Shown here: piece by piece, positions 1 to 6,752 of the stretch
Layout: the number at the start of each line of letters is the position of its first letter
How positions within the stretch are numbered: position 1 is the stretch's first letter
Origin: an uncultured Lachnospiraceae bacterium
GTDB lineage: Bacteria > Bacillota > Clostridia > Lachnospirales > Lachnospiraceae
Assembly: GCA_902766655.1 (NCBI GenBank)
Contig: CACXEL010000077.1
Location: 1-12,145, forward strand
Direction: 5' to 3'
DNA: 12,145 nt
Program-made: the position numbers and the translations under genes
Notes under the pieces: generated by a model
Told to the model about the DNA's origin: nothing
What the model saw: only the letters and a program-made list of their open reading frames with translations
Databases searched by the model: none

Positions 1-546
1 ACCGACGTAGATGTCGACGTCCGGATGGGCTTCCTCAAGGGCCTTCAGACCTTCCGGAGCGGCAATGATGCACAGGAAGCGGATGTTGCGGCAGCCGTGT
101 TTCTTGAGCTGGTTGATGGCGTCGACGGCGGAACCACCGGTGGCCAGCATGGGATCGACGACAAAGACGTCTCTCTCCTCGACGTCAGCCGGGAGCTTGC
201 AGTAATATTCCACCGGGGCCAGGGTCTCCGGATCGCGGTAGAGACCGATGTGGCCGACCTTGGCGGACGGGATGAGGGTCTGGATGCCGGGTACCATGCC
301 CAGACCGGCTCTCAGGATCGGAACGACGGCCAGCTTCTTGCCGGCCAGGCGCTTGGCGACGGTATGACCCATAGGCGTATCGACAGGACTGTCCTCCAGC
401 TTCAGGTCTCTGGTTGCTTCAAAGCACTCCAGCATGGCAATCTCACCGATCATCTCCCTGAAGTCGCGCGTACCTGTGTTGATATCGCGGATGATGCCGA
501 TCTTGTGCTGAATAAGCGGATGGTCCATAATGACTGTCTTGCCCAT
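1..546 (-). CDS. upp: Uracil phosphoribosyltransferase, C-terminus cut by window edge
   Basis: The enzyme joins uracil to PRPP to make UMP in pyrimidine salvage, in the cytoplasm. The minus-strand frame starts [15 protein letters not shown] and stays open for 182 codons to the first base of the window. The PRPP-binding loop [10 protein letters not shown] is visible near residues 128-137, and the protein breaks off at PDVDIYVG. Family members are about 209 residues, so roughly 27 C-terminal residues, including the uracil-binding GDAGDR region, should lie outside the window. The start is fixed by an AGGAGG ribosome binding site (551-556) just upstream. It lies 66 bp downstream of the Sua5 gene with no terminator seen between them, so cotranscription is likely. 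Adjacent sua5 and upp genes are common in Firmicutes. Identification is secure. Confidence 0.96.
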   Translation of the reverse strand, partial: MGKTVIMDHPLIQHKIGIIRDINTGTRDFREMIGEIAMLECFEATRDLKLEDSPVDTPMGHTVAKRLAGKKLAVVPILRAGLGMVPGIQTLIPSAKVGHIGLYRDPETLAPVEYYCKLPADVEERDVFVVDPMLATGGSAVDAINQLKKHGCRNIRFLCIIAAPEGLKALEEAHPDVDIYVG

Positions 547-612
547 AATATCCTCCTGTGTAGTTAAGTGTATTTATGCATACACGCCGGCATCTGCCTG
601 CGCGCTTAATGC

Positions 613-1668
613 TCACGCTTCTATGATCTGGTGGCCGGCCGCCTTGAGGAGCCGGTTCATGATCGCGTCGCCCATTCTGGGTGTGTTGAATGCCTCGGAA
701 TAGATCCTGTCCACGCCGTCGTCGTCAAATTCCCGAAGGACCCGGAAGAGGTGGCTGGCGATCTCCTTGTCGTTGGCCAGGGATCCGATATTCTTGACGT
801 CTCTCGCCTCGTACCGGCCGGCGGACTCTGTCGGGGCGATCACGCCGCACTTAAGGCCCCGGGCTTCATCTTCCCGGACCAGGGCGTTGATTTTTGCCAC
901 GACCCGGTCCTCCTCCCCCTCGACGATGGTCAGGGCTGCTCTGGGAGCATAATGCCGATAGCGCATACCCGGCGCCTTGGGCCGGAGACCGGCTGTCGCG
1001 CCCTCGTCGGTCAGGCCGGGATCCATCCGGACCTCGCCCAGCACCGCTTCAAGCTTGTCCCGGTTGACATAACCCGGCCGCAGAATGACCGGCACCTCCT
1101 CGGTGAAGTCGACAATCGTGGACTCCAGGCCGATCCGGACACTGCCGCCGTCCAGGATCATCTCTATTTTCCCGTCCAGGTCTCCCAGGACGTGTTCGGC
1201 CGTCGTCGGCGAAGGCCGGCCCGAAGTGTTGGCGGAGGGGGCGGCGATATAGCCGCCGGAAGCGGCGATGAGGGCCAGCGCGATCGAATTGTTGGGCATC
1301 CGGACCGCCACGGTATCAAGGCCGCCGCTGGTCTCATAGGGGACCAGGTCCGTCTTTTCAAAAATCATGGTCAGCGGACCCGGCCACCAGACCTCTGCCA
1401 GGCGCAGCGCGCTCTCGGGCACCCGCCTTGCGATCGGATAAAGGTGGTCCATATCCGCAATGTGAACGATCAGAGGATTGTCGGAGGGGCGGCCCTTGGC
1501 AGCATATATTTTTCTTGAGGCCTCCGGGTTCAGGGCATCGCCGCCCAGCCCGTATACGGTCTCCGTGGGAAATGCCACCAACCCGCCTGCCTTCAGAATC
1601 TCCCCCGCCCGCCGCACCATAGTCTCGTCCGGGCAGGCGGGATCAAGCTTTATGAATTCGGTCTTCAT
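613..1668 (-). CDS. sua5: L-threonylcarbamoyladenylate synthase, Sua5 type
   Basis: The enzyme makes threonylcarbamoyl-AMP from threonine, bicarbonate and ATP, the first step of t6A37 synthesis on ANN-decoding tRNAs. The 351-residue protein has the two-domain Sua5 layout. The YrdC-like domain (about 10-205) carries PTETVYGLG (34-42), KGRPSDNPL (58-66), SANTSGRPSPT (145-155) and STIVDF (183-188). The linker APGMRYRHYAP (232-242) is typical of Sua5 and leads into the C-terminal Sua5 domain (about 245-351). The frame stays open 40 codons further upstream, but that extension lies inside the preceding divIVA gene and looks unlike protein, so MKTEFIKLDP is taken as the start. A GGAAGGAG sequence lies about 15 nt upstream, rather far, and the gap to the preceding stop codon is 7 bp, so translational coupling is likely. 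Confidence 0.95.
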   Translation of the reverse strand: MKTEFIKLDPACPDETMVRRAGEILKAGGLVAFPTETVYGLGGDALNPEASRKIYAAKGRPSDNPLIVHIADMDHLYPIARRVPESALRLAEVWWPGPLTMIFEKTDLVPYETSGGLDTVAVRMPNNSIALALIAASGGYIAAPSANTSGRPSPTTAEHVLGDLDGKIEMILDGGSVRIGLESTIVDFTEEVPVILRPGYVNRDKLEAVLGEVRMDPGLTDEGATAGLRPKAPGMRYRHYAPRAALTIVEGEEDRVVAKINALVREDEARGLKCGVIAPTESAGRYEARDVKNIGSLANDKEIASHLFRVLREFDDDGVDRIYSEAFNTPRMGDAIMNRLLKAAGHQIIEA

Positions 1669-1675
1669 TTTCAGA

Positions 1676-2725
1676 TCAGTCGGCTCCTTCCGTCGGGACT
1701 TCACGCTTGCCCTCAGGGGCATCCCCGTCCGCTTTGGAAGCGGTGAGCAGACCGGTCTCCGGGTAATCTTCCTCGTAACCGAACTCATCCTCGTCGTCCG
1801 TGAAGCCCTGGAGCTCCTCGGGAAGCTCCGAGCTCAGCATATGGATATCCCGGTAGGAGTTCATGAACCGCTTCTGGACCTGGTTGATCAGCTCCACAAT
1901 GCTCTCCATCTCCGTCCGGATGGCGGTATACTTCTTTCTGGCCGTTCCGATGCTGGCTGCGATCTCCGCGTCCACATAGGCCTTCTTCTTGGCGGCTATG
2001 TCCTCTGCCTGGGCGATGATGCGGTCGTGCTCGTCATGGGCCGTGCTCACCAGCTTGTTGACTTCATTTCTCGCATCGGCCAGGAGCTTGTCGCGGTTTC
2101 CCTCGGCGTCAGTCAGGATCCGCTCGCCCTCTCTGCGGCAGCCCGCCATGAGGTCATCGGCCTCGCTCTTCTTCTGCTCGGCGTAGCCGTCAGCTTCATT
2201 CCTTGTCTTCCTGGCGTAGGCATCGGCGTCCCCACGGGTCTCGGCCGTGTAGCGGTCCGCCTCGCTTCTCGCCTTGTTGATGTAGGTGTCGGCTTCCGCG
2301 GTCTTGCCGGCCAGATAGGCCTCCGCCTGACTCCTGGCCTTGCTGCGGATATTCTCGGCATCGGTCACGATCGCCTGGTAATCCCGCTCGGAAGCCTCCT
2401 TCTTACTGTCGGCCTCCGTCCGGGCCTTCTCCTCGATCTCCTTCGCCCGCACCTGGGCGTCATAGACCAGGGAGCCGATCAGGGAATAGTTGTCGATGTA
2501 GGGCTGATACTTGTCCTGGACATTTCTCTCCAGGGCCTCGTACTTTTCGTCCTTGGCGACCAGACGGTTATTGAGTTCCGCGATCACCTTGTCCCGCTGG
2601 CGGATCTCCGCCTTCAGATCTGCCAGGACCTTCTCGTTCTCATCGTCCTTCTTCTGCATGTAGGCGATGACTTCGTCCTTGTTGAAGCCCATGAAGGCTG
2701 ACTTAAACGTTTTGTAGTCGTACAT
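1676..2725 (-). CDS. DivIVA-domain coiled-coil protein with 11-residue repeats
   Basis: The 349-residue protein opens with a DivIVA-like N-terminus: MYDYKTFKSAFMGFNKDEV, with the FxGFNKDEVxAY motif that resembles the membrane-targeting and pole-targeting domain of DivIVA/GpsB proteins. A first coiled coil (about 25-70) follows. Residues 110-252 form 13 consecutive 11-residue blocks, many reading xEADxYxxKxR. The tail (about 300-349) is acidic and looks disordered. The start is set by AGGAGG (2730-2735) four bases before ATG; the upstream in-frame extension overlaps the previous gene and is rejected. The gene lies 28 bp after the GH18-like gene and 7 bp before sua5, in one operon. By family it is probably a cytoplasmic scaffold at curved membrane or the septum, but its partner is unknown. 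Membrane binding and function are inferred, not visible. Confidence 0.85.
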   Translation of the reverse strand: MYDYKTFKSAFMGFNKDEVIAYMQKKDDENEKVLADLKAEIRQRDKVIAELNNRLVAKDEKYEALERNVQDKYQPYIDNYSLIGSLVYDAQVRAKEIEEKARTEADSKKEASERDYQAIVTDAENIRSKARSQAEAYLAGKTAEADTYINKARSEADRYTAETRGDADAYARKTRNEADGYAEQKKSEADDLMAGCRREGERILTDAEGNRDKLLADARNEVNKLVSTAHDEHDRIIAQAEDIAAKKKAYVDAEIAASIGTARKKYTAIRTEMESIVELINQVQKRFMNSYRDIHMLSSELPEELQGFTDDEDEFGYEEDYPETGLLTASKADGDAPEGKREVPTEGAD

Positions 2726-2753
2726 ACTTCCTCCTTTGCCTGCCATAGGACTC

Positions 2754-4430
2754 TCAGGTCTGCGATCTGAGTGCGTCGGCCAGGACAGGCCAGACATCCC
2801 CGGTCTCAAGCCCCAGCTTCCAGGCGGCCGCACCCGCCAGCTCCTTCTCCCGGATGAGAGCGAGCTTTAAGGCCAGAGACTTGGCATCCTCCAGCCAGAC
2901 CTGAATGTAACTGTCACCGGTAATAAGCTCGGAATAATACTGCCCGGCTTCGTTGTCCCAGTTCCTGGTCATACCCCTCTCTTCGAGATAGCTCTCCGCC
3001 TCCCACATGCCCATGGCCTTGCTGGTGAGCGAAGCGCCGCTCCCGTCCCAGATCCGTGTAAAGAAGGGAATCGCCTCGATGACCTGCCCGGAGGGAACCT
3101 CCTTCAGGGTATCGGAGATGCCTTTCTCAACAAAGGGCAGAGAAGCCACGGAACCGGCTTCGGTATCCCCCGCATGGTGTTCGTCGTAGCACATACAGAT
3201 AATGTAGTCTGCCACGCGGGCCTGCTCCGCCCTGTTCAGGTACCTGGTGTAGGTCGGGACGTAATCGTCAACGGAGAGCACCAGGGCCTTCGCCCGGCAC
3301 TCAGCCGAAAGCTCCCGGATGAACTCAAGATAGCAGGGCGCGCATTCCTCGGATACGTTCTCGAAATCCAGGTTGACGCCGTCCGCCCCGACAGCCGTCA
3401 CCTCATCCAGGATCCGGCCGATTATTTTTTCCCGCCGGGCTCTCGTGGAGAGAGCCTCCAGGGTGGAGGTCGTCCCGTTGACCGCGCCATCGAAATCGTT
3501 GGCCACAGCCCAGACCTTAAGGCCCAGGGCATGGGCCGTCTTCACATATGACTGGGAGGCCAGGGAACTCATCTCCCCGTCCGCCGACTCCAGATAGAAC
3601 CAGGTCGGCGCCACGACGTTGACGCCCTGCGCCTTCTCCATGAGCCCCGCCAGCGCGTCATTGGCCGCCTGGGAGGTCGTCTGATGGAAGACAAGGCCAA
3701 TCTTCTCCTCCGAAAGAAGGTGGGTGTAGTCTCCCGCCCGCTTGTCCAGCGCCACGTCAAAGGCGAAGCTGCTGCTGACCTGCTTCGCGGAAATGAACCC
3801 CGTATATCCGTCAGCCGTGGTCACCATGGTCCACCCGCGCGGCACGTCACCGTTGTCCCCGAGGATCAGGGTCTCTCCGCCGGCAACGTCCTTCAGGATA
3901 TCGGCCCGGATGTCGGCGTCCTCACGGACGACCGCGTCCTCCAGGGCGTAAACGCCGGTCATCTCCGGCACGGTCGCAATCACCACACGGGCCGGCGCTT
4001 CGTAAACGTCCGCCCTGCAGTCGGACCAGGTCCGGACCAGGTCCAGGGAGACGTAGGCCGCCCCGTCGATCAGGAGGGCGTCGGACGATCCGTCCTGGCC
4101 GAATACACAGTTCACAATATCGAGCGGGGACGTGACCAGGACGCCCTCCTCCTTCTCACTCCAGTAGAAAGAAGGATTTATGTCATTTCTGACTGTCTCC
4201 ACCGGCAGGAAGATCCGGCCGTCGACCACCCGGCCCTTCTGTCCGGTCAGGCGTCCGTTCACAATGACGGCTGCCTCCCCGCTGCCTTCTATATGAAAGT
4301 ACTGAGCCCCGTCCACGTAGTCCGTGGAGGGCTTCCACGCATCGCTGACGAACATCACACCCCCCACGATCGCCACCATGACGACCAGGAATATGATGCC
4401 CGCCACCGGGCTGTTCTTTTTATTCTTCAT
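2754..4430 (-). CDS. Membrane-anchored GH18-like protein with SH3b domain
   Basis: The 558-residue protein has a lysine-rich start and one hydrophobic segment (about 9-28), so it is probably anchored by its N-terminus with the rest outside the cell. After the anchor comes a copper-amine-oxidase-N-like stalk domain (about 52-155), with VNGR, then GRIFLPVETVRN. An SH3b domain (about 158-222) is next, then a GH18 TIM-barrel (about 240-555). The active-site strand reads DGVNLDFE (350-357): the presumed proton donor is Glu357, and Asn replaces the first Asp of the DxDxE core. YaaH/YdhD-like GH18 proteins of endospore formers have similar architecture and act on peptidoglycan or cortex. That substrate is inferred; it could also be a non-catalytic wall-binding protein. 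The ribosome binding site is weak (AGGTAAT beside ATG). It is the first gene of the divIVA-sua5-upp operon. Confidence 0.85.
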   Translation of the reverse strand: MKNKKNSPVAGIIFLVVMVAIVGGVMFVSDAWKPSTDYVDGAQYFHIEGSGEAAVIVNGRLTGQKGRVVDGRIFLPVETVRNDINPSFYWSEKEEGVLVTSPLDIVNCVFGQDGSSDALLIDGAAYVSLDLVRTWSDCRADVYEAPARVVIATVPEMTGVYALEDAVVREDADIRADILKDVAGGETLILGDNGDVPRGWTMVTTADGYTGFISAKQVSSSFAFDVALDKRAGDYTHLLSEEKIGLVFHQTTSQAANDALAGLMEKAQGVNVVAPTWFYLESADGEMSSLASQSYVKTAHALGLKVWAVANDFDGAVNGTTSTLEALSTRARREKIIGRILDEVTAVGADGVNLDFENVSEECAPCYLEFIRELSAECRAKALVLSVDDYVPTYTRYLNRAEQARVADYIICMCYDEHHAGDTEAGSVASLPFVEKGISDTLKEVPSGQVIEAIPFFTRIWDGSGASLTSKAMGMWEAESYLEERGMTRNWDNEAGQYYSELITGDSYIQVWLEDAKSLALKLALIREKELAGAAAWKLGLETGDVWPVLADALRSQT

Positions 4431-4543
4431 ATTACCTGATATTACCTCACTCGGACGCAGCGCCTGCCCTCATCCGGCAGCTGTCCTGCGCCGCCTCCCG
4501 GCCGCATTTTGGCAAAAAGGCCGGAAAGCCCATATTTCCTGCT

Positions 4544-4572
4544 ATTTTATCATCAATCATCGAATTCGTAAA
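4544..4572 (-). promoter_or_regulatory. Sigma-A-type promoter for the GH18-divIVA-sua5-upp operon
   Basis: Reading the minus strand, a -35 TTTACG (4567-4572) is separated by 17 bp from a -10 TAAAAT (4544-4549). The predicted start near 4537 would leave a leader of roughly 105 nt. The match is four of six and five of six to consensus. It lies downstream of a terminator-like hairpin, which would insulate it from mecA. Confidence 0.55.
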
Positions 4573-4655
4573 CATCGTTCTTGGGGAAGATGCCTTCAGA
4601 CATCAAAAAAGGATGACTATTCGGCCCCGTCACGGCCAGGGAAAGGATCGGAACA

Positions 4656-4711
4656 CAAAAAAACATTCCTCCGGTGCAGCTTTCGGGGCTTTATACACGA
4701 TCGGAGGAATG
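4656..4711 (-). terminator. Terminator-like hairpin with 28-nt loop and U tract
   Basis: On the minus strand, CATTCCTCCG (4702-4711) pairs perfectly with CGGAGGAATG (4664-4673) and is followed at once by seven T residues. The stem is 10 bp and the loop 28 nt, longer than usual, though GTG/CAC and AGC/GCT pairs could extend it. It would end transcripts coming from the mecA side. Confidence 0.65.
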
Positions 4712-5116
4712 CCTGTATTCATTTAGCCATCCACCCTCGCCGGGCGGAAATTGTTAAATCCATCTTCCTGTTATTCCAGTCAGAGTTCCACATCCCTGAC
4801 GGCAGCTTCTATAGCGTCCCTGGCCTCCTCCTTTCAAGCAATCGTTCTCCGCCGTCCCACGCGTCAACCAGCCGTCCGCACTGCCGCACATATACGGACA
4901 GACGGACAGCCCGGACCGCGCATATGGACCGCGCGTCAAAGCCGTGTTCGTGAGATATACCACATTTGCAGAGAAAGAACCGGTCAAAAGCCCGGTCCAG
5001 AAGGCCTTCATGGACTCCATCTTGCTTCATTTTCGTCCATCTGTCAACGGATCGATGGCAACTCGGGAGAATAGTATCACTAATCCCCGAAATTCGATAA
5101 GATATTTGTATTCCGC

Positions 5117-5144
5117 GGAAAATGAATCCATGGCTTCATTTCCC
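5117..5144 (-). terminator. Hairpin just after mecA, without a U tract
   Basis: Ten nucleotides after the mecA stop, GGGAAATGAA (minus strand, 5135-5144) pairs with TTCATTTTCC (5117-5126) across an 8-nt loop, with one G-U pair. The bases after the stem are GCGG rather than a T run. It is a poor intrinsic terminator and may only protect the mRNA 3' end. Confidence 0.3.
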
Positions 5145-5153
5145 GACTCTTCT

Positions 5154-5891
5154 TCAGCCCAGGTCTGAGAGCTGCTCCAGGGCGTTGTCCTTCAGGATGA
5201 CCTTCTCGTGCTCGGCCATGTGGGCCTCCCCGGCGGTCGTAATGTTCTCCCTGGCCCCATACTCGGAAAGAATGTTGACAGTCTTGTTGAATTCCTCCGG
5301 CGTGTGGTCCCCGACCCTGGCGACCAGAACATAGTCGCCGCTCCGGCGGCGGTACAGGGAATTCGGTCCCCGATAGAAGCCCGCAGTCCCGGCCGCGGCC
5401 GCGATTGCCTCCTCGATGGTCCGGAAGCGGAATGCGCAGATCACCTGCTTTCCGGGTTCCTCCTCCTGCCGGGGCGCAGCCTTCCGGCTCCTGTTCTCCT
5501 TGCGCGGGGCGGACGCTCCCTTTCTGGCCTCGTAGATCTTCTGGATCACGTCCAGAATGTCGTCCGCGCCGCCCACCTCCTCAAAGCCGGCCTCCGGCGG
5601 CGTGCCCTGGGGCGTGAACTTGGAGAAGCGGGTGTCCAGCTCTTCCGGATCCTCGACCTTGGAAATAAAGAGCACAATGCTGTCCGCACTCGGCACCGCT
5701 TCGATCATGAGTGGTATGTTGTCCGCACTGAAGCCGAAGCGGTCGTAGGCTTCCATGAGCATTTCACGGAAGAGCTCCCGGGTCTTGCGGGAACCGTAGG
5801 CGAGCTCGCTCAGCCTGATCTTCCGGTCGGAGAGGTCATCGATGGTCAGCGTGCACTTGATCTGATTGTCGTTAATCTTCTCTATTTTCAT
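5154..5891 (-). CDS. mecA: MecA-family adaptor for ClpC/ClpP proteolysis
   Basis: MecA proteins deliver substrates to the ClpC unfoldase and assemble its hexamer; in Bacillus they control competence and other regulators. The 245-residue protein has the family's two-domain form. The N-terminal substrate-binding domain (about 1-85) starts MKIEKINDNQIKCTL, with LMEAYDRFGF and VLFISKVED. A charged, lysine- and glutamate-rich linker (about 120-148) follows. The C-terminal ClpC-binding domain (about 149-240) contains FRTIEEAIAAA, YRRRSGDYVLV and an LSEYG motif. Two starts are possible: ATG at 5891, preceded by GGGTGA, which gives the family-typical N-terminus, and ATG at 5903, which adds MGEQ and would use GGAGG about 12 nt upstream. 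The first is chosen. The gene is monocistronic as seen, divergent from the ferredoxin. Its substrates cannot be told from the sequence. Confidence 0.9.
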   Translation of the reverse strand: MKIEKINDNQIKCTLTIDDLSDRKIRLSELAYGSRKTRELFREMLMEAYDRFGFSADNIPLMIEAVPSADSIVLFISKVEDPEELDTRFSKFTPQGTPPEAGFEEVGGADDILDVIQKIYEARKGASAPRKENRSRKAAPRQEEEPGKQVICAFRFRTIEEAIAAAAGTAGFYRGPNSLYRRRSGDYVLVARVGDHTPEEFNKTVNILSEYGARENITTAGEAHMAEHEKVILKDNALEQLSDLG

Positions 5892-5901
5892 CTGTTCACC
5901 C

Positions 5902-5922
5902 ATGGAGGTACAGGACCTCCAT
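5902..5922 (-). promoter_or_regulatory. Inverted repeat covering a Shine-Dalgarno of mecA
   Basis: ATGGAGGT and ACCTCCAT form a perfect 8-bp stem around a 5-nt loop (CCTGT on the minus strand). The left arm holds the best GGAGG near the mecA start, and the right arm ends on the upstream candidate ATG (5903). In the mRNA this hairpin would hide that ribosome binding site and start codon. Confidence 0.5.
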
Positions 5923-5934
5923 CCCAAAAGGTGA

Positions 5935-5955
5935 CTTTTGCCCTTCCGGCAAAAG
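5935..5955 (-). promoter_or_regulatory. Second hairpin in the mecA leader
   Basis: CTTTTGCC and GGCAAAAG pair over 8 bp around a 5-nt loop (GGAAG on the minus strand). It lies between the predicted transcription start near 5967 and the Shine-Dalgarno hairpin, so the short leader is almost wholly foldable. The stem is followed by TCACCTTTT, which is not a proper U tract. Confidence 0.45.
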
Positions 5956-5973
5956 CGCCGTATTCTTGTCTAG

Positions 5974-6002
5974 ATAATACATTACCCGGTCTTTTCTGTA
6001 AA
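5974..6002 (-). promoter_or_regulatory. Sigma-A-type promoter of mecA
   Basis: On the minus strand, -35 TTTACA (5997-6002) and -10 TATTAT (5974-5979) are each five of six to consensus, with exactly 17 bp between. The predicted start near 5967 gives a leader of about 75 nt. Confidence 0.75.
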
Positions 6003-6051
6003 CATTTGTTTTTCGGAAACGAAGGCTTTGGTCCGGCTAATGTGATGCTCC

Positions 6052-6082
6052 ATTCAGACTGATTTCGCAAAGTTGTCTGAAT
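6052..6082. promoter_or_regulatory. Inverted repeat between divergent mecA and ferredoxin promoters
   Basis: ATTCAGAC (6052-6059) and GTCTGAAT (6075-6082) are perfect 8-bp inverted arms separated by 15 bp. The element sits about midway between the two -35 boxes. An overlapping ATTTCG/CGAAAT pair could form an alternative fold. It may be an operator for a dimeric regulator; no regulator family is recognised. Confidence 0.35.
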
Positions 6083-6098
6083 TTCCGAAATGTTAGTC

Positions 6099-6126
6099 TT
6101 GGCTTACTTGCTCTTTCACCTATAAA
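6099..6126 (+). promoter_or_regulatory. Promoter of the ferredoxin gene
   Basis: TTGGCT (6099-6104) and TATAAA (6121-6126) are separated by 16 bp. The predicted start near 6133 gives a leader of about 60 nt, which contains a small CCTGG/CCAGG hairpin (6153-6167) before the ribosome binding site. Confidence 0.6.
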
Positions 6127-6179
6127 ATGTATGTGTATTAAAGATGCGACCGCCTGGAGCGGCCAGGTTATCATATTAG

Positions 6180-6362
<183 letters not shown>

Positions 6363-6384
6363 TTTCAACCAAAAAGCTTTACAG

Positions 6385-6417
6385 AAGTGCCTGGTCCTGA
6401 AGGACCGGGCACTTTTT
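6385..6417 (+). terminator. Rho-independent terminator of the ferredoxin gene
   Basis: A 13-bp stem (6385-6397 with 6402-6414, one G-U pair) closes a 4-nt loop, and a run of five T residues (6413-6417) begins within the end of the stem. The spacing from the ferredoxin stop is 22 bp. Confidence 0.9.
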
Positions 6418-6418
6418 G

Positions 6419-6505
6419 CATGGACTGATGGGCAAAAGGCCGCAATGAGCATGCCGCAGACTCGCGAACTGAGTTCGCTCGTTGTCGCGGCATTCGCCGT
6501 ATGCA
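6419..6505. repeat. Tandem palindromic repeat, copy 1 (87 bp)
   Basis: It begins CATGGACTGATGGGC and ends CGCCGTATGCA, directly abutting copy 2. Its core is a palindrome: ATGCCGC...GCGGCAT outside and GCGAAC (6464-6469)/GTTCGC (6473-6478) inside, around the loop TGA. It resembles a REP-type extragenic element. ORFs reading through it are artefacts. Confidence 0.85.
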
Positions 6506-6593
6506 CATGGACTGATGGGCAAAAGGCCGCAATGAGCCATGCCGCAGACTCGCGAACACAGTTCGCTCGTTGTCGCGGCATTCGCCGTATGCA
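6506..6593. repeat. Tandem palindromic repeat, copy 2 (88 bp)
   Basis: It differs from copy 1 only by one inserted C (GAGCC for GAGC before ATGCCGC) and two changes in the hairpin loop (ACA for TGA). Both stems are unchanged. The junction with copy 1 is exact, with no spacer. Confidence 0.85.
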
Positions 6594-6656
6594 GGCAGAA
6601 AGGCAGAGGCCTGTGTGAGAGCAAGCTCTCCCCCAGGCCTCTGCCTTTCTGCCTGC
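6591..6656. repeat. 23-bp perfect inverted repeat with nested hairpin
   Basis: The arms 6591-6613 and 6634-6656 are exact reverse complements over 23 bp. The 20-nt centre holds a further GAGAG/CTCTC hairpin (6617-6630). The left arm overlaps the last three bases of repeat copy 2. No T run follows on the plus strand, so it is not a normal intrinsic terminator, though it would make a very stable hairpin or a cruciform. Confidence 0.85.
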
Positions 6657-6670
6657 GCATGGCTCATTGC
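6657..6670. repeat. Inverted fragment of the tandem repeat
   Basis: GCATGGCTCATTGC is the exact reverse complement of 6529-6542 inside repeat copy 2. The two pieces therefore flank the 23-bp inverted repeat as an outer, 14-bp inverted pair. Confidence 0.75.
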
Positions 6671-6684
6671 TTACGCGCATAAGA

Positions 6685-6711
6685 AGAAGCCGCATGGCAG
6701 GTGCGGCTTCT
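6685..6711. terminator. 10-bp hairpin closing the repeat cluster
   Basis: AGAAGCCGCA (6685-6694) pairs with TGCGGCTTCT (6702-6711) over a 7-nt loop. It is followed by AATTT on the plus strand and CTTCTT on the minus strand, so termination would be weak in either direction. Confidence 0.4.
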
Positions 6712-6752
6712 AATTTAAAAAAGGGAAGGAGTTCCGCCTCCCGGCGGATAAA

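Larger units (their letters stand above)
4431..5153. other. 723-bp intergenic region without a recognisable gene
   Basis: Neither strand holds an ORF that resembles a protein or has a well-placed ribosome binding site. The 88-codon minus-strand ORF at 4754-5020 lacks a Shine-Dalgarno sequence and looks random. Recognised elements are a hairpin beside the mecA stop, a terminator-like hairpin at 4656-4711 and a promoter at 4544-4572. The stretch around 4894-4937 has short near-repeats of CGGACA and two copies of GGACCGCGC. The region may be a long mecA 3' UTR, an unrecognised RNA gene or decayed sequence. Confidence 0.6.

Noticed and set aside
350-357. GH18 motif DGVNLDFE (protein residues 350-357, DNA 3360-3383) as an inactivated active site
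   Set aside because: Asn at this inner position is, to my knowledge, seen in YaaH/YdhD-like GH18 proteins, and the presumed proton-donor Glu is kept, so inactivation is not supported.
1478-2701. 407-codon plus-strand ORF across sua5 and divIVA
   Set aside because: It is antisense to two clearly recognised genes, and its length follows from their GC-rich codon use. The translated protein resembles no family.
2726-2833. N-terminal extensions of the divIVA-like, sua5, mecA, lysC and hom frames
   Set aside because: For divIVA and sua5 the extension overlaps the preceding gene. For all five the shorter start matches the family N-terminus or has the best-placed ribosome binding site.
4324-4953. 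209-codon plus-strand ORF over the GH18 start and the intergenic region
   Set aside because: It is antisense to the GH18 N-terminus and promoter, lacks a ribosome binding site and has no recognisable domain.
6419-6593. CRISPR array
   Set aside because: There are only two copies, they abut without spacers, and each is a long palindrome, so it does not have array architecture.
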